DNA from: Cryptococcus deneoformans JEC21
Lineage: Eukaryota > Basidiomycota > Tremellomycetes > Tremellales > Cryptococcaceae
Direction of reading: 5' to 3'
DNA: 35,000 nucleotides
Assembly (NCBI RefSeq): GCF_000091045.1
Contig: NC_006686.1
Span: 627,501 to 662,500 of the forward strand
Part shown: positions 1-9,212 of the stretch, piece by piece
Position numbering within the stretch: position 1 is the first letter of the stretch
Layout: every line of letters starts with the position of its first letter
Program-made: the position numbers and the translations under genes
The notes under the pieces: model-generated
The model's database searches: none
The model's input: only the letters and a program-made list of their open reading frames with translations
Told to the model about the DNA's origin: nothing

Positions 1-35
<35 letters not shown>

Positions 36-374
36 GCCATCTCAAGTCAGCTCGCTCTAGGCGTTTTGCAGTTCAATTGGCAAAATTGCAAGGCGACCCA
101 TGTCATTGTCGGCAATGGACGGCAATTCTGCAATCACGATTTAAGATGCCAGCGTGAAACGAAACGTACAGTGGGCTTGATCAAGTTATGACAAGAAGCA
201 AAGAAATCGTCTGAGCATGCAACAACTTCACCACCGAGGGCAGATGAAGAGACCTCTACTGTGGATGTAAACGAACAGCGAACAGGGATGGATCAGGAAA
301 GACGGCGTACCGACATAATTGGATTTGATATTGGAGTCGAACTCTTCAAGTGGGATCTGCTGTGGGGTGAGCAT
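1..374 (-). CDS. DAL2: Allantoicase, 5' part (gene continues past the left edge)
   Basis: Allantoicase hydrolyses allantoate to ureidoglycolate and urea in purine (uric acid/allantoin) catabolism, supplying nitrogen. Three exons can be joined on the minus strand: 374-311, 258-170 and 32-1. Exon 1 begins [12 protein letters not shown]. Exon 2 carries [16 protein letters not shown] followed by NLIKPT, which matches the conserved N-terminal region of fungal allantoicases (LGG-V--SD--FA---NLI-P). Exon 3 gives SMKGQFGP before the window ends. Frames agree across both introns. The exon 2 acceptor could also lie 3 nt further on (first base 255) without changing the frame. Intron 2 is 137 nt, long for this window, so a small missed exon is possible. 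Two CCAAT boxes and a TATA-like element lie upstream. The identity rests on about 60 visible residues, but the motif match is strong. Confidence 0.82.
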
Positions 375-600
375 GGCTGTGTGTTTATATTGATAATGTA
401 GATCTTATTGATATGAGATGTGGGGGAGGAGTACAGGCCAATAGATTAAGGCCAATAGACTATATATAGCGGTGTGACTCTGATGACATTCGTTCTCTCG
501 TGTTGAGAATCCGGTGATTGGCTGTTGACCGGCGGTAGGCGCTGGCTGGGATTTATACGGCGGGGGGGCAAAGCACTGACCGCCAGGGTAATCTTATCAT
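375..600 (-). promoter_or_regulatory. Promoter region of the allantoicase gene
   Basis: Seen in the sequence: a TATATATA element at 461-468, about 90 nt upstream of the allantoicase ATG. Two direct copies of AGGCCAATAGA (435-445 and 449-459) each hold a CCAAT box, and ATTGG at 517-521 is a third on the other strand. CTTATC at 593-598 is GATAAG on the gene strand, and another GATAA lies at 392-396. GATA elements bind nitrogen-regulatory GATA factors in fungi, and CCAAT boxes bind the HAP complex. Control of this gene by these factors is inference. From about 600 to 1005 I see no gene, only a short open frame starting at 600. Confidence 0.5.
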
Positions 601-1005
601 GTCGGATCCGATTCTACCGGATGCTCGTCCCGGCGGCGGAGCGAACAGCTGCACCGTCGGCTTTGGCTGCCTGAGCCGAGGACAGCCGTTTAAATGTACG
701 TTCATTCTTTCCTTCACTGCATTTTTCGTACGTACGTAGTGTCATCCACAATGCAACATACACTGTAGCCACATGCTATAATAATAATGTCGCAATGTTT
801 GGCTTTTCTGCCTCAGACTACCTCGACAGTACAACAGCCACGCCACGGCTAAAATGACCCCAGAAACAGGTCGTTCGCTTTTGATACTACGCTGGATTCC
901 GAAGGACCCTTGCGCTTCAGCAACACCCGCCTAGAACCGAAACAGTTTGTCAGCCAGTCTTACAAGGAGGAGAACCACGTCAGCGAAAGAGAAAGATGCT
1001 TATAT

Positions 1006-1542
1006 TTACTCCACTATCTGTCTTTTTGAGCCAGAGGATGATTTTCTACTGCTCGAACTACCACTACTCCGCCCTCCTGCACTGCCATCGCCAAATGCAA
1101 AGACTTCGACAGGTGCGGTCTCTCGTTTATCGTCTACCGCAAAGTTTGCCTTAGAAATTGTCAGGTTGTGGGACGATATGATGGCGAGTGTGTATCCATC
1201 TCCGGATGGAATTGCGGGGTTAGGCGAATACGCAAGGTAATCATGATCCGTCGGAATATCAGTCATAAGGAAAATCGCAGATATATTGGGATATAGGAGG
1301 GATATGCTGAAGAAGGGGCCCTGGCCGTTCTTACTTGACTGGAAGGGAAGTCAATATTCCACCTCCAAATCATTCAAGCATCGGATGGTAATACAATTTG
1401 ATCTGGCAAGACTCACTTCCCATTCAACAATATGTGTATCATCACTTTTCCATTCGAATGCGTCTGACGGGAAGATAATGTCAACAGCTTGGGCAGTGGT
1501 GATGATCAGCAAAAAGACGAGGATTGTGGCAGGAGGCGACAT
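1006..1542 (-). CDS. Small secreted Kre9/Knh1-type (Ser/Thr-rich, possibly GPI-linked) protein
   Basis: Two exons, 1542-1417 and 1338-1006, joined by a 78-nt intron (GTGAGT...CCAG), encode 152 residues. Residues 1-19 form a signal peptide (MSPPATILVFLLIITTAQA). The mature start VDIIFPSDAFEWKSDDTHIV fits the yeast cell-wall synthesis Kre9/Knh1 domain, whose members open with a hydrophobic strand, a proline and a Trp-containing segment. Residues ISSHNLTISKANFAV resemble the later strand of the same domain. The tail is rich in Ser and Gly (SSGSSSSRKSSSGS) and ends KRQIVE, with no hydrophobic GPI signal. A GTAAAT donor overlaps the stop codon, so a spliced form with a slightly longer tail is possible. 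The role is inferred to be extracellular or cell-wall associated. The gene is divergent from a second protein of the same general type at 2314. Confidence 0.66.
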
Positions 1543-2313
1543 GAAAGCTGGTTCAAATAGGCATTAGAAATGGTTGAAAGTCAGTTTGATATTGGGTTAG
1601 TAAGCACGAAAGGCATGTACATTGAGGAGGAGGGCAGTAGTAATATCGGACTGATGAACAGTAGCTGATGACTCGTATGAGCAAAGGTAAGATATTATAT
1701 CGACTCTTCCATCATTTTTTGTCTAGTTGTGTTACATCATGAATCGTGGCAGACTCCATAGTCCCAGGTAAATGATCAGGTCTCGCGAGGCCATTACTAC
1801 TAATACTGTATACGATGTATTTTCTACTATGCTTTAAATGCCTGTCAGCGCCAGCCCAACAAGCTTGTTCGCCATCATGTGCCGCCCATCATAAACACCA
1901 TCTCACCACTGCTGTCATCCCCGTGCACCCACCATGTGTATAATCATACTTATATTGCTCACGCCCAATGTAATACGAGCCATTATCGACCAGCACGGTG
2001 AACTACTAGCGATATTTGGTTACGTGGTGATTTGTTTCTTTTTTCTCCTTCCTTCTAGTCGTTCCCGCCTTCTGATATTTTTACATATGCTGTATTTTTT
2101 TTAGCAATGTTAATAATTAAGCCTGGGTTAAGAATGCCACCCTGGATAAATTCTGGGAAATGTGAATGGAGAAAAACGTGCGACTCATTTAACAATGCCT
2201 TTGCGCGCGTTCGGGTCTTGTCTCTCATAGTTATTCTCGTATTCTTACGCTTCACTGCACGCGACTCTGAATTCTGCAATCATACCCAATCCTCCCAACT
2301 TTCTAGAACCAAC
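1543..2313. promoter_or_regulatory. Divergent intergenic region between two secreted-protein genes
   Basis: No coding region was recognised in these 771 nt. They must hold the promoters of both flanking divergent genes. A pyrimidine-rich tract lies at about 2036-2058, roughly 260 nt upstream of the plus-strand ATG, a type of element common in fungal promoters. An open frame from 2107 runs in phase into the downstream gene but adds no recognisable domain and would bury the signal peptide. I therefore treat it as leader sequence. Confidence 0.4.
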
Positions 2314-2966
2314 ATGAGGCTTCTCAGCTGGATTGTCTTGCCACTTATCCCCTTCGTCTCAGGTACGTTATTACCAGTTATTTCGACGAAGAGACCGAAT
2401 TAATTTTCTTGAGTAGCCGGTGTCTCAACTATCTACTGGCCGGTATCCAACCCTGATCCTTCCAACCCCTGGGTCATTGGCGAAAAAAACCTACTCGCAT
2501 GGACAACTGGCAGTGGCACCGGTGTTCAATCATTCGATGTTCAGCTACACAATTCCAACCGTTCCGTTATGGTCGGCTTCCTTCCCATTGCTTTGCGAGT
2601 ACCTATGGAGAGGTTACCCTCAGGATATAAGAACTATGGTGGAGAGATGGAGGTTGACTTAGGATCCAACATCCCTACAGGAGACGGGTTTTATCTGCTG
2701 TTCATGAACACCTATCACGGAGAAGTGTATGCCAAAGTATGTCCTTTCTTCTGCTTTTGACGTGCCGTTAATCTGATTTTGTTTTCCAGTCGAAAAAGTT
2801 TTCAATTTACGCCTCTACTCCAGCCAATTTCACTTCGGCCGATCTTCCTACTGCCACCGTTACCGCTACCCTTTCGGAAGCCCCTAACCCTACGCAACAA
2901 TGGGCTATCACTCTTAATGGTGTCGATCAGGATGCGACGGCGACGGCCACGTCCACAAGCTCTTAA
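2314..2966 (+). CDS. Secreted Kre9/Knh1-type Ser-Thr-rich protein
   Basis: Three exons (2314-2362, 2417-2736, 2790-2966) encode 181 residues. Residues 1-17 are a signal peptide (MRLLSWIVLPLIPFVSA), with the first intron falling at its end. The mature part begins GVSTIYWPVSNPDP, followed by WVIGEKNLLAWTTGSGTG. This W/P-rich opening and G-W-T-G pattern is typical of fungal extracellular Kre9/Knh1-like or Ser-Thr-rich membrane-anchored families. Asn-glycosylation sequons include NRS and NFT. The C-terminus is Thr/Ala/Ser-rich (DATATATSTSS) and lacks a GPI hydrophobic tail, so it is probably secreted or wall-retained. The start is chosen for the signal peptide; an in-frame upstream ATG at 2107 would bury it. 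It lies head-to-head with the related gene at 1542 and convergent with the tubulin cofactor gene. The exact biochemical role is unknown. Confidence 0.68.
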
Positions 2967-3299
2967 GAGTAGTTCAGATGTTGTTGTTTATGGACAATAC
3001 TTCCACTTTTGACGTTCCATTTTTACCTTGTATACCCGTTTGATGAGTCTAGCCGTTTATTTTAGTGAGTTTTATACAGTACGATTTTATGATGAACTTC
3101 ATGCCATTTTGATGGGTTACTTTTGGACATTAAAATTGTTTCCTCCGCTTCTTGACAGCTCTCGGGTATCGCAGCCGATTATTGAAGGCAATAGACTATG
3201 TTTATGCGCACATATCATATGAGCACTATCGGTATCCAAACATGAACCGTTATATAATATGGATTTGATGACGAGAAGGACTTTGGAAGAAAAGAGAAT

Positions 3300-3763
3300 T
3301 TAGTTCCCGTCGGTTTTCCAGTCCACCTCAACTTGCTGCAGCTGACTAAAAGCTTCTCTGAATTCTTGAGTACCGGCGATGGATTCATCCGATCCAAGGG
3401 CATTCTGCAAGACTGTTCAGTGAAGTAAAGTCGCGGAATGTTAAAGTACAAACCCACCACTAGATCTTCAAGTGCTTGGAAGGCTTCCTCTAATGACCTT
3501 CTTGTGCGAGGTACCATCATTTCTGAATCTTTCAGTACCCGCTCCTACCATAGCTGATGAGCTTCTATTTGTACCCAATCAGGAATTTTACCAACAGCTG
3601 CCCGTATGTCGGCACCGTCAGCACCATCCGCTTTGAGCTTCTCTACGACCTTCTGCTGATCTTCGACTTCCTGAATATAGCTGGATTCTTCTTTGTGGAG
3701 GCGTTTGACGACACCGGTTTTAATCTTGAGTTGGCGGAGAGTTTGAGAGGTTTCGTCAGGCAT
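3300..3763 (-). CDS. Tubulin-binding cofactor A (Rbl2-type)
   Basis: Cofactor A binds beta-tubulin released from the cytosolic chaperonin and holds it in the tubulin-folding pathway. Three exons (3763-3596, 3544-3458, 3404-3300) encode 119 residues, matching the usual length of about 105-120. The N-terminus has the family hallmark RQLKIKTGVVKRLHKEE. Exon 2 gives ERVLKDSEMMVPRTRRSLEE and exon 3 ends in EFREAFSQLQQVEVDW, consistent with the three-helix-bundle fold. The first intron uses a GTTGGT donor. The nearby GGTAAA site would put the downstream exon out of frame or run into a stop. The gene is divergent from eIF3k with a 338-nt shared promoter, and convergent with the secreted-protein gene on its other side. 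Confidence 0.88.
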
Positions 3764-4101
3764 ATTAAGATGATACCTTACTGGAGCAATGTGATTTTGT
3801 CGTTTCTATTTCCTTGAGCAGGATCGGTATCTTCTCCAGCTACAGCAATTGCGACGTCGTCACTCGTTGAGCTTCCTTCTTCGACCGCCAAGAGGATGAT
3901 GGTGGTGGAGGGAGGCAACAACGACGGGCGCGACGACGGCGCACGCCGAAATCCTGACGTGGATTTCAACCGGGTCTAATCGCTGATGAATAGTGATAAG
4001 CCACGTGGCGGGTCATCAACGAATTCTTTGTCTCCCACTCCTTTGCTGCCGCTCTTCGGTGTATCTAGACAGAACATCTATATTCCATACAAAAGCTCAA
4101 A
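3764..4101. promoter_or_regulatory. Bidirectional promoter of TBCA and eIF3k with a CACGTG box
   Basis: This 338-nt gap separates the two ATGs of a divergent pair. CACGTG lies at 4002-4007 inside the palindrome GCCACGTGGC, and GATAAG is just before it. TGACGTGGATT at 3955-3965 recurs identically at 7230-7240 in the next divergent promoter. CACGTG is the core site for Cbf1-like bHLH factors and other E-box binders. Its use here is inference. Confidence 0.5.
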
Positions 4102-5183
4102 ATGGTCACCGCCGTCTCCCCCGAGAACCTGAAAGAGTGGCATACCCCCTCTACTAGGCCTGATGTCATCCACGAGTTGATCCATGGTGTCGGTGAGTGC
4201 TGAAGCGATTTCATCAAGTGAAAGTGGGTGAAAAGCACTTTTGCTAATGGAATTCATTGGCTATGTAAGACCGATACAACCCATCAAACTTGCCTTTCAT
4301 GGAGGACTACCTTGCCACGGAATTGAAGGAAGGACAGTACGATTTGTTCGGCAACCTCGCTATCCTTAAATTGTTCGTCTGTGGTCTCATTGGTTTCCGA
4401 ATGGAAACCTTGCGCCTTGTCACTAGGATGAAGGTTACTATGTGTGTAGATAGCTGACAGTGGATTTAGATACCAATTCAATCCTCAACACAGCAACCCA
4501 GATGTTATCATCAACATACTCATCAAGGCTCTTGCAGCTACAGTGTCAGGACCTGATTTCAACTTGTGCTTGGAAATGCTCAGGGAGCCTTCTGTGTGTA
4601 CTTTCTTTCTTATAAAAAAATGAAATGACATTGACAAACGCCTGAAGGCTATTCTCCACGATATCGAATCGGCGGATGAAGCACTTGTAATTGTCATGCC
4701 TTACCTTCAAAGGCTTCATGAACTCAGCCGGACATGCCAATTCACAAAGTTTTGGCAAGAGATCAACTCTGATTCTGAGGCAGCTAAAAGTAGGTTCTGA
4801 AACTCAAGATTTGAAAGTGGTATTGACGAGGTATTGGATAGTCCTCCGAACGCGCTACCTCCCACAACACGCCTCTCCCCTGGACGATTTCCGCTTCATC
4901 TTTTCCGCGTCTATCGCCTCATGCTTCCGTAGGATATCCCTTTCTCAACTCTCTCGATGGCTCGATATCCCTTCCGACAAGGTAGGAGAGTGGTGCAGCA
5001 AGGTTGAGTGGACAGTGGAGGGGCAGGATGCGGTCATCCCCAACAACGGGCAGAATGATGTAAAGGCCGGTGTTGTCAAGGAGAATGTTCAGCTTGGCCG
5101 TGAGTATCCTGGCCTTGAAAGGAAGAGGTTCATGCTGACGAAGGGTAGAATTGACCAAGTTGGTGGCTGCGGCGGGTTATTAG
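4102..5183 (+). CDS. Translation initiation factor eIF3 subunit k
   Basis: eIF3k is a small PCI-fold subunit of the eIF3 complex that binds the 40S ribosome; S. cerevisiae lacks it while many other fungi keep it. Six exons (4102-4192, 4270-4372, 4470-4593, 4648-4789, 4842-5099, 5149-5183) encode 250 residues. Family landmarks: DRYNPSNLPFMEDYL near residue 31, YDLFGNLAILKLYQFNP across introns 2/3 (human eIF3k has YDLEANLAVLKLYQFNP), then a helical block ending in CQFTKFWQEI. The winged-helix part is RRISLSQLSRWLDIPSDKV with WCSKVEW. The C-terminus is GQLTKLVAAAGY. Intron 2 needs a GTTCGT donor. The acceptor for exon 5 (4842) was chosen over one 11 nt upstream because only it keeps the frame. 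Confidence 0.9.
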
Positions 5184-5507
5184 ACGGTTTTGAAAGCATT
5201 CTGGAGTTCGATGGTATCTGGATCATGCATGCATCGATAACGTGCTTTGGTCGCGGTTGAGAATGACCATACCACGGATCTGTTTGTAAGAGATCGTCAT
5301 GATCCTGAGCAAGAAACTCACATTGGAACAGAGTGTATCGACATAATTTATGTGTATTCATGCTGGCTAAAGCGCTCAGTTTGAAGTTGCAACGAAGCTC
5401 ATGGAGATGTTACTTGCATCTACATATGATCTGCTTGAAATCTCTACTCTCATTTTCTAGGACTAAAATCTCCAAAACGTCTCCAATCTTCACACCCTCA
5501 TGACCTT

Positions 5508-6879
5508 CTACTCGGCATCCGGGTAATCGTTGTAGCCGGAACCATTTTGCCCTTCAACAGCTGGTGTGTAAAGACCCTAATCATCTGTCAACACGCTGCA
5601 AGCTGTAAATTCCTTTTTTTTAAGATCACTTACCTTCATATTGATTTCGGCAAGAGGCAACCCTTGTTGGATGCGCTTGACAAAATCAGGATTCGCAACA
5701 TAGTTCCTCCCGTAGACGACAGCTGCCGCCTTGCCACTCTTCACTACCTCTTCACCGCTTTCCGGCGTGTAGTTCCCATTCACAACTAGCTTGCTCTTCT
5801 TGATTAACGGGCCATAAGTGCCAATAATATCATGAGGAAATCCCTGGGGCTTGCCTCCATGATGGTCGTCGCCAAGGACAGCAACCATGAGCTGAATATA
5901 CGCGAGACCGAGAGAGTCAAGGCGTGAAATGTAAGTTTTAAAAGTCTCGAGACGAGAGTCACCGGTAGTGTTATAAGTGTCGTTATATCCACCACAAGGG
6001 GAGATTTTGACGCTATATAATCTGTCAGACATGGTGCTGACTTATCATCATGGGTGATTTGCACCTACCCGACTCGGTCAGCCCCCCAAACGTCGATTAG
6101 TCTTTTGGCAGCTTCCAAACCAAATCTGATCCTGTTCTCCACGCTACCGCCCCATTTATCTGTCCTTGTATTGCTAACATCCGACAAGAACTGTTCAATC
6201 AAATAGCCATTAGCGGAATGAAGTTCGACGCCATCGAATCCAGCGAGCTTGGCCATCTCTGCAGCTTTAGAGTACTGGTCGAGGATGTATGTTGGGTCAG
6301 GGATAGGGGTGGGATCGGAAATGTATCCCGGCTTGCCAGGAAGTGTGCGGAACTTGTAAAATAATTAATCTTCATTGTGCGTTGTGCGGGAGAATACGCA
6401 CCTTCCCACCTCTTGCACCCACATCACTTGGTGCCCACACTGGGTCTCCACTCCTCTTTTGTTCAATCATGTCTGGATGACAAACACGTCCAGTATGCCA
6501 TAGCTGAGCAACAATCAACCCGCCCTTGTCGTGTACGGCGTCGGTGACTTTTTTCCAACCGTTTGCGTGCTCCTCATCCCAGATACCAGGAGCATTCTCC
6601 CATTCGGTACCTTGATGGGCAATGAGTGTACCTTCAGAGAGGATAAGGCCTGAGCGACCAGGCCCAGCGCGCTGAGCATAGTACTTTACGTTGTCCTCGT
6701 TGGGAACCGTTGTGGCTGATAAGATGTCTGGCTTTAGCACAGGGTAGCATGAGTATGGAACAAGATAACTTACGGATAGAGCGATTGCGAGTGAGAGAAG
6801 CCATAATCACTCGTGTATTGAGCTGAAGAGCCCCGAGGGAGACGGGCTCTGCAAGAGTAGGGAATCTGACAACAGGCAT
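5508..6879 (-). CDS. Old Yellow Enzyme-type NADH:flavin oxidoreductase
   Basis: FMN-dependent ene-reductase family (NADPH dehydrogenase / oxophytodienoate reductase-like) that reduces activated C=C bonds; the natural substrate cannot be read from sequence. Five exons (6879-6774, 6727-6402, 6352-6069, 6012-5634, 5576-5508) encode 387 residues, a normal family length. The N-terminal FMN-binding segment is RVIMASLTRNRS. The catalytic region in exon 3 is VELHSANGYLIEQFL, with His189, Asn192 and Tyr194 equivalent to the substrate-binding His/Asn and proton-donating Tyr of yeast OYE1. NTRTDKWGGSVENR follows. The FMN-phosphate motif VVYGRNYVANPDF is near residue 340. The tail is GYNDYPDAE. The exon 2 acceptor at 6727 (after CCAG) was chosen because the nearer AAAG breaks the frame. 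The gene is convergent with eIF3k and divergent from the small gene at 7703. Confidence 0.9.
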
Positions 6880-7620
6880 TTTCAAAGTTGCTGTAGTAAA
6901 GTCGATGATCGGTGGATGGTGTTGGTAGCCGTGCTGATTGCTGATAGATTGTACAAAACTGTGATAATATTGCTTGCATGTAAGGCATGTGCCCCATTTA
7001 TATATGAACGAACCAAGGAAAGAGTATGTACCGCTTGTAAGAGAAAGATTGATAAGCATGAACATATGTTTGTCGACTCTGTGAACAGACGTCATAATCT
7101 TGGTCATAATCCGAGATTAATCCAAAATCCTCCCAACAAGGGAGGAGGAGTCTCGGCCCCAAACGTTGATCGTCGATCGTCGAGATACAGCAAGGGGGCC
7201 CCGACGGGAATATTAGTATCAACAGCATTTGACGTGGATTAAACTCCACGTGGCAACTTACTTTCTTCGTCGTCGTTTCTCCTCTTCCTCCTCCCTCGTC
7301 GTCTCTTTCCTCCCATCGCTGCCACTCTCGATCTACTCGAAGCATATCCACGGTAGTTCTTGTCTTCATACCCTACTTAGTAATCCAAGACACCGAATTT
7401 TTCAAGGTTGCGTCGTTTATCTACCATTTGCCGCCACCTGGTAACCACATAAGCTCGCTTCTATCTCATCATCACTTCTACGGAGACTATCTACAAGTTT
7501 TCAACGTATACAAGAAAATAATTCGAGAATTTCGACAGGGACTTTCACGGTCGATCATATACGACTAGGAAACTTCTTTTTAATCATACAGTAGTTACTC
7601 CATTGAGTGACCGCCACATC
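6880..7620. promoter_or_regulatory. Divergent promoter region with CACGTG and TGACGTGGATT
   Basis: This is a 741-nt gap between the OYE start and the transcribed leader of the small gene. TGACGTGGATT lies at 7230-7240 and CACGTG at 7247-7252, the same pair of motifs found in the TBCA/eIF3k promoter. A pyrimidine-rich stretch (7261-7330) follows, consistent with a promoter reading rightward. No coding region was recognised: the open frames here overlap one another and show no domain. Confidence 0.42.
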
Positions 7621-7689
7621 GTAAGTTCCGACTCCAGGCTTGTATCTGATAGTAGTTGTGAACATTGTCATTGACGCAAAGCTACGTAG
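7621..7689 (+). other. Likely intron in the 5' untranslated region
   Basis: A GTAAGT donor at 7621, an ATTGACG branch-like motif and a TAG acceptor at 7687-7689 define a 69-nt intron of the size seen throughout the window. No ATG precedes it in the roughly 130 nt upstream, and the first good ATG (7703) lies 13 nt after it, so it would fall in the leader of the small gene. Confidence 0.6.
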
Positions 7690-7702
7690 TTTACTTTACA
7701 TC

Positions 7703-8002
7703 ATGCCCCGATACATCCCTCTTTCCCTCGTTCCTGCTCAGCTTCGCCCACATATTCGCACTCTCCCTGCCATTCCTCTTGTAAACCCCCTTCGTCAGCT
7801 CCCTTCTCCATCAGATCAGCTTCTTTCAGCAAAAGAAAAACTACCATCGAATGTTCGAGTGCAGGATTGGGTAGACGGACGTGGGAGATGGACTGGAATA
7901 TCTGAGAGGGAACGTTTGGGTGGAAAGAAGGGCGTGAGAACCGGGGTGGAGAGGAATGGAAGAAGATGGGGTGGTCTGAAGTGGGCTTTGAGGGAGCGTT
8001 AG
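7703..8002 (+). CDS. Small basic protein of unknown function (99 aa)
   Basis: A single coding exon begins MPRYIPLSLVPAQLRPHI. The N-terminal half is rich in Pro and Leu (RTLPAIPLVNPLRQLPSPSD). The C-terminal half is Gly/Arg/Trp-rich and strongly basic (WVDGRGRWTGIS, then RRWGGLKWALRER). I do not recognise the family. A positively charged, proline-containing start plus a basic body would suit a small mitochondrial or ribosome-associated protein, but that is only a guess. Support for it being a real gene: a plausible leader intron just upstream, a divergent promoter shared with the OYE gene, and a location in otherwise unfilled space. It is convergent with the EMC5 gene, with 234 nt between stops. 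Confidence 0.55.
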   Translation: MPRYIPLSLVPAQLRPHIRTLPAIPLVNPLRQLPSPSDQLLSAKEKLPSNVRVQDWVDGRGRWTGISERERLGGKKGVRTGVERNGRRWGGLKWALRER

Positions 8003-8236
8003 TGTATCTATATCGGCGGAGGGACCGGTTGATGATGAGGGTCCTTTTTTGGGTCCAGTTTTGTTGGTGTGCATATGCATTTACATTTCGTCAAAAATAG
8101 ATTACATGGCCCGTAACCGCGGTTCGCCGACTAGGTATCATCTATCCAAGTCCCCGAAAATAGCTTTTCCCCGCTTCGATAACTTCATGAAGCCCATCCG
8201 GGCATCAGAATCATCAATAGTACTGAACAATGCGCG

Positions 8237-8771
8237 TCAGCCCTCGTATACCTGGATAGCATGGACACGACTTGGGTTTTCCAAGTCACTTCAATTCCGC
8301 TCATATGCTTAAAGCAGGTGACGGTGTTGCAGCAAGCAACAGAAAGTAACGAAAGAAGACTAACCGATGAGCCAGCTCCCCCCGATAAGTAACGTCTTTC
8401 AACTCGCCTGTTGCGTAGACGATTCCTATTATGAAACATATCAAAGAAACGAATGCTTCAATGACAATCTTTCAAATCATTGTCTGTAAGCCTGTGCCAA
8501 GCACACAATGGATCATTTGACGGAAACAGTACACACAGAGAGAGGCAAGCCTGACGTCGGCCTTGAGAGCGCTTTGAGAATGGAAAGATCTGCAGGAGTA
8601 CAGGTTAATATGTTTCTGACAGAGTCAGTCTCGACATACGTTCATATGTAGAGAAGGCGGCTATGAATGCGCCAATCAGTCTGCAGGTCGCGAAAGAGGA
8701 GCGAAAGACTGACCGTGGAAGAGGGCGAGACAGGCAAGACCGACAAGAAGCCTTCCTATGAGCTTGGACAT
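8237..8771 (-). CDS. EMC5: ER membrane protein complex subunit 5 (EMC5/MMGT-like)
   Basis: EMC5 is a small integral subunit of the ER membrane complex, which inserts and folds multi-spanning membrane proteins. Five small exons (8771-8714, 8660-8640, 8589-8537, 8468-8365, 8288-8237) encode 95 residues. The first membrane segment is LIGRLLVGLACLALFHAAFS, ending in the family-typical HAAFS. It is followed by STYEHLSILKALSRPTSGLP and a second membrane segment VIEAFVSLICFIIGIVYA, then GELKDVTYR, corresponding to the conserved G-F/L-K-D/E after helix two. The C-terminus is DLENPSRVHAIQVYEG. Exon 2 is only 21 nt. Intron 4 has a GTTAGT donor, and its acceptor (AAG, exon start 8288) is chosen for frame. 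The last 17 codons are the least certain. It is divergent from the FMP27 gene. Confidence 0.78.
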
Positions 8772-9212
8772 TGGGGTGAGTCTGCCGTACTGTGTGGGCT
8801 CGGGAAGGAGAGTGCGTGGATGCGCTGGGCTGGAAATGGAACGAATCTACAGGTGAAGGTGTGGCCGAGGTGGTAGTCACGTGACGAGTTAAATAAAGAT
8901 GTTGTGAAGTCGACATGACGCATCCCCGTTCAATCTCGCCGGCTCGGGTGAAGAGTTGTCAAATTGTTGCGCCCTCCCTTATCACACATACAAATACGGC
9001 ACAAGACTCAGCCTCCCCTGCTCCGCCCGGTATATTCCTGCCTGGTCCTTCCATCCACATCCACCCCTTATCCCCCAGCCAAAAAGTGGAGGCCGGCCAT
9101 GCCCGCCATCTGCCGCTCTCTGTCATAAATAGCACATGCCGCACCTCTAGGCCAGAACGCCCTACCCGCAATCCCTTACAGCTCAAAACAGCCCCTTTCT
9201 CGCCCCTCTGCA
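8772..9212. promoter_or_regulatory. Bidirectional promoter of EMC5 and FMP27 with a GTCACGTGAC palindrome
   Basis: This is a 441-nt gap between divergent ATGs. GTCACGTGAC at 8876-8885 is a perfect 10-bp palindrome matching the classical Cbf1/E-box form (RTCACGTG). Nothing else coding was recognised; an open frame across 8915-9346 has no domain and overlaps the start of the lipid-transfer gene. Confidence 0.5.

Noticed and set aside
600..740. Plus-strand frame starting MSDPILPDARPGG (about 45 codons)
   Set aside because: Short, no domain, and placed within the shared upstream region of the allantoicase gene. Splice sites around it are not convincing.
2107..2313. In-frame N-terminal extension of the secreted protein at 2314
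   Set aside because: The extension would place the signal peptide internally, and the sequence is not conserved-looking. The leader is AT-rich.
3778..3969. 63-codon minus-strand frame upstream of TBCA
   Set aside because: It falls in the short divergent promoter and is Ser/Thr low-complexity. At most an upstream ORF in the leader.
5804..6064. Minus-strand frame MQITHDDKSAP... across an OYE intron
   Set aside because: It is the OYE coding region read in another frame; the true frame carries the family motifs.
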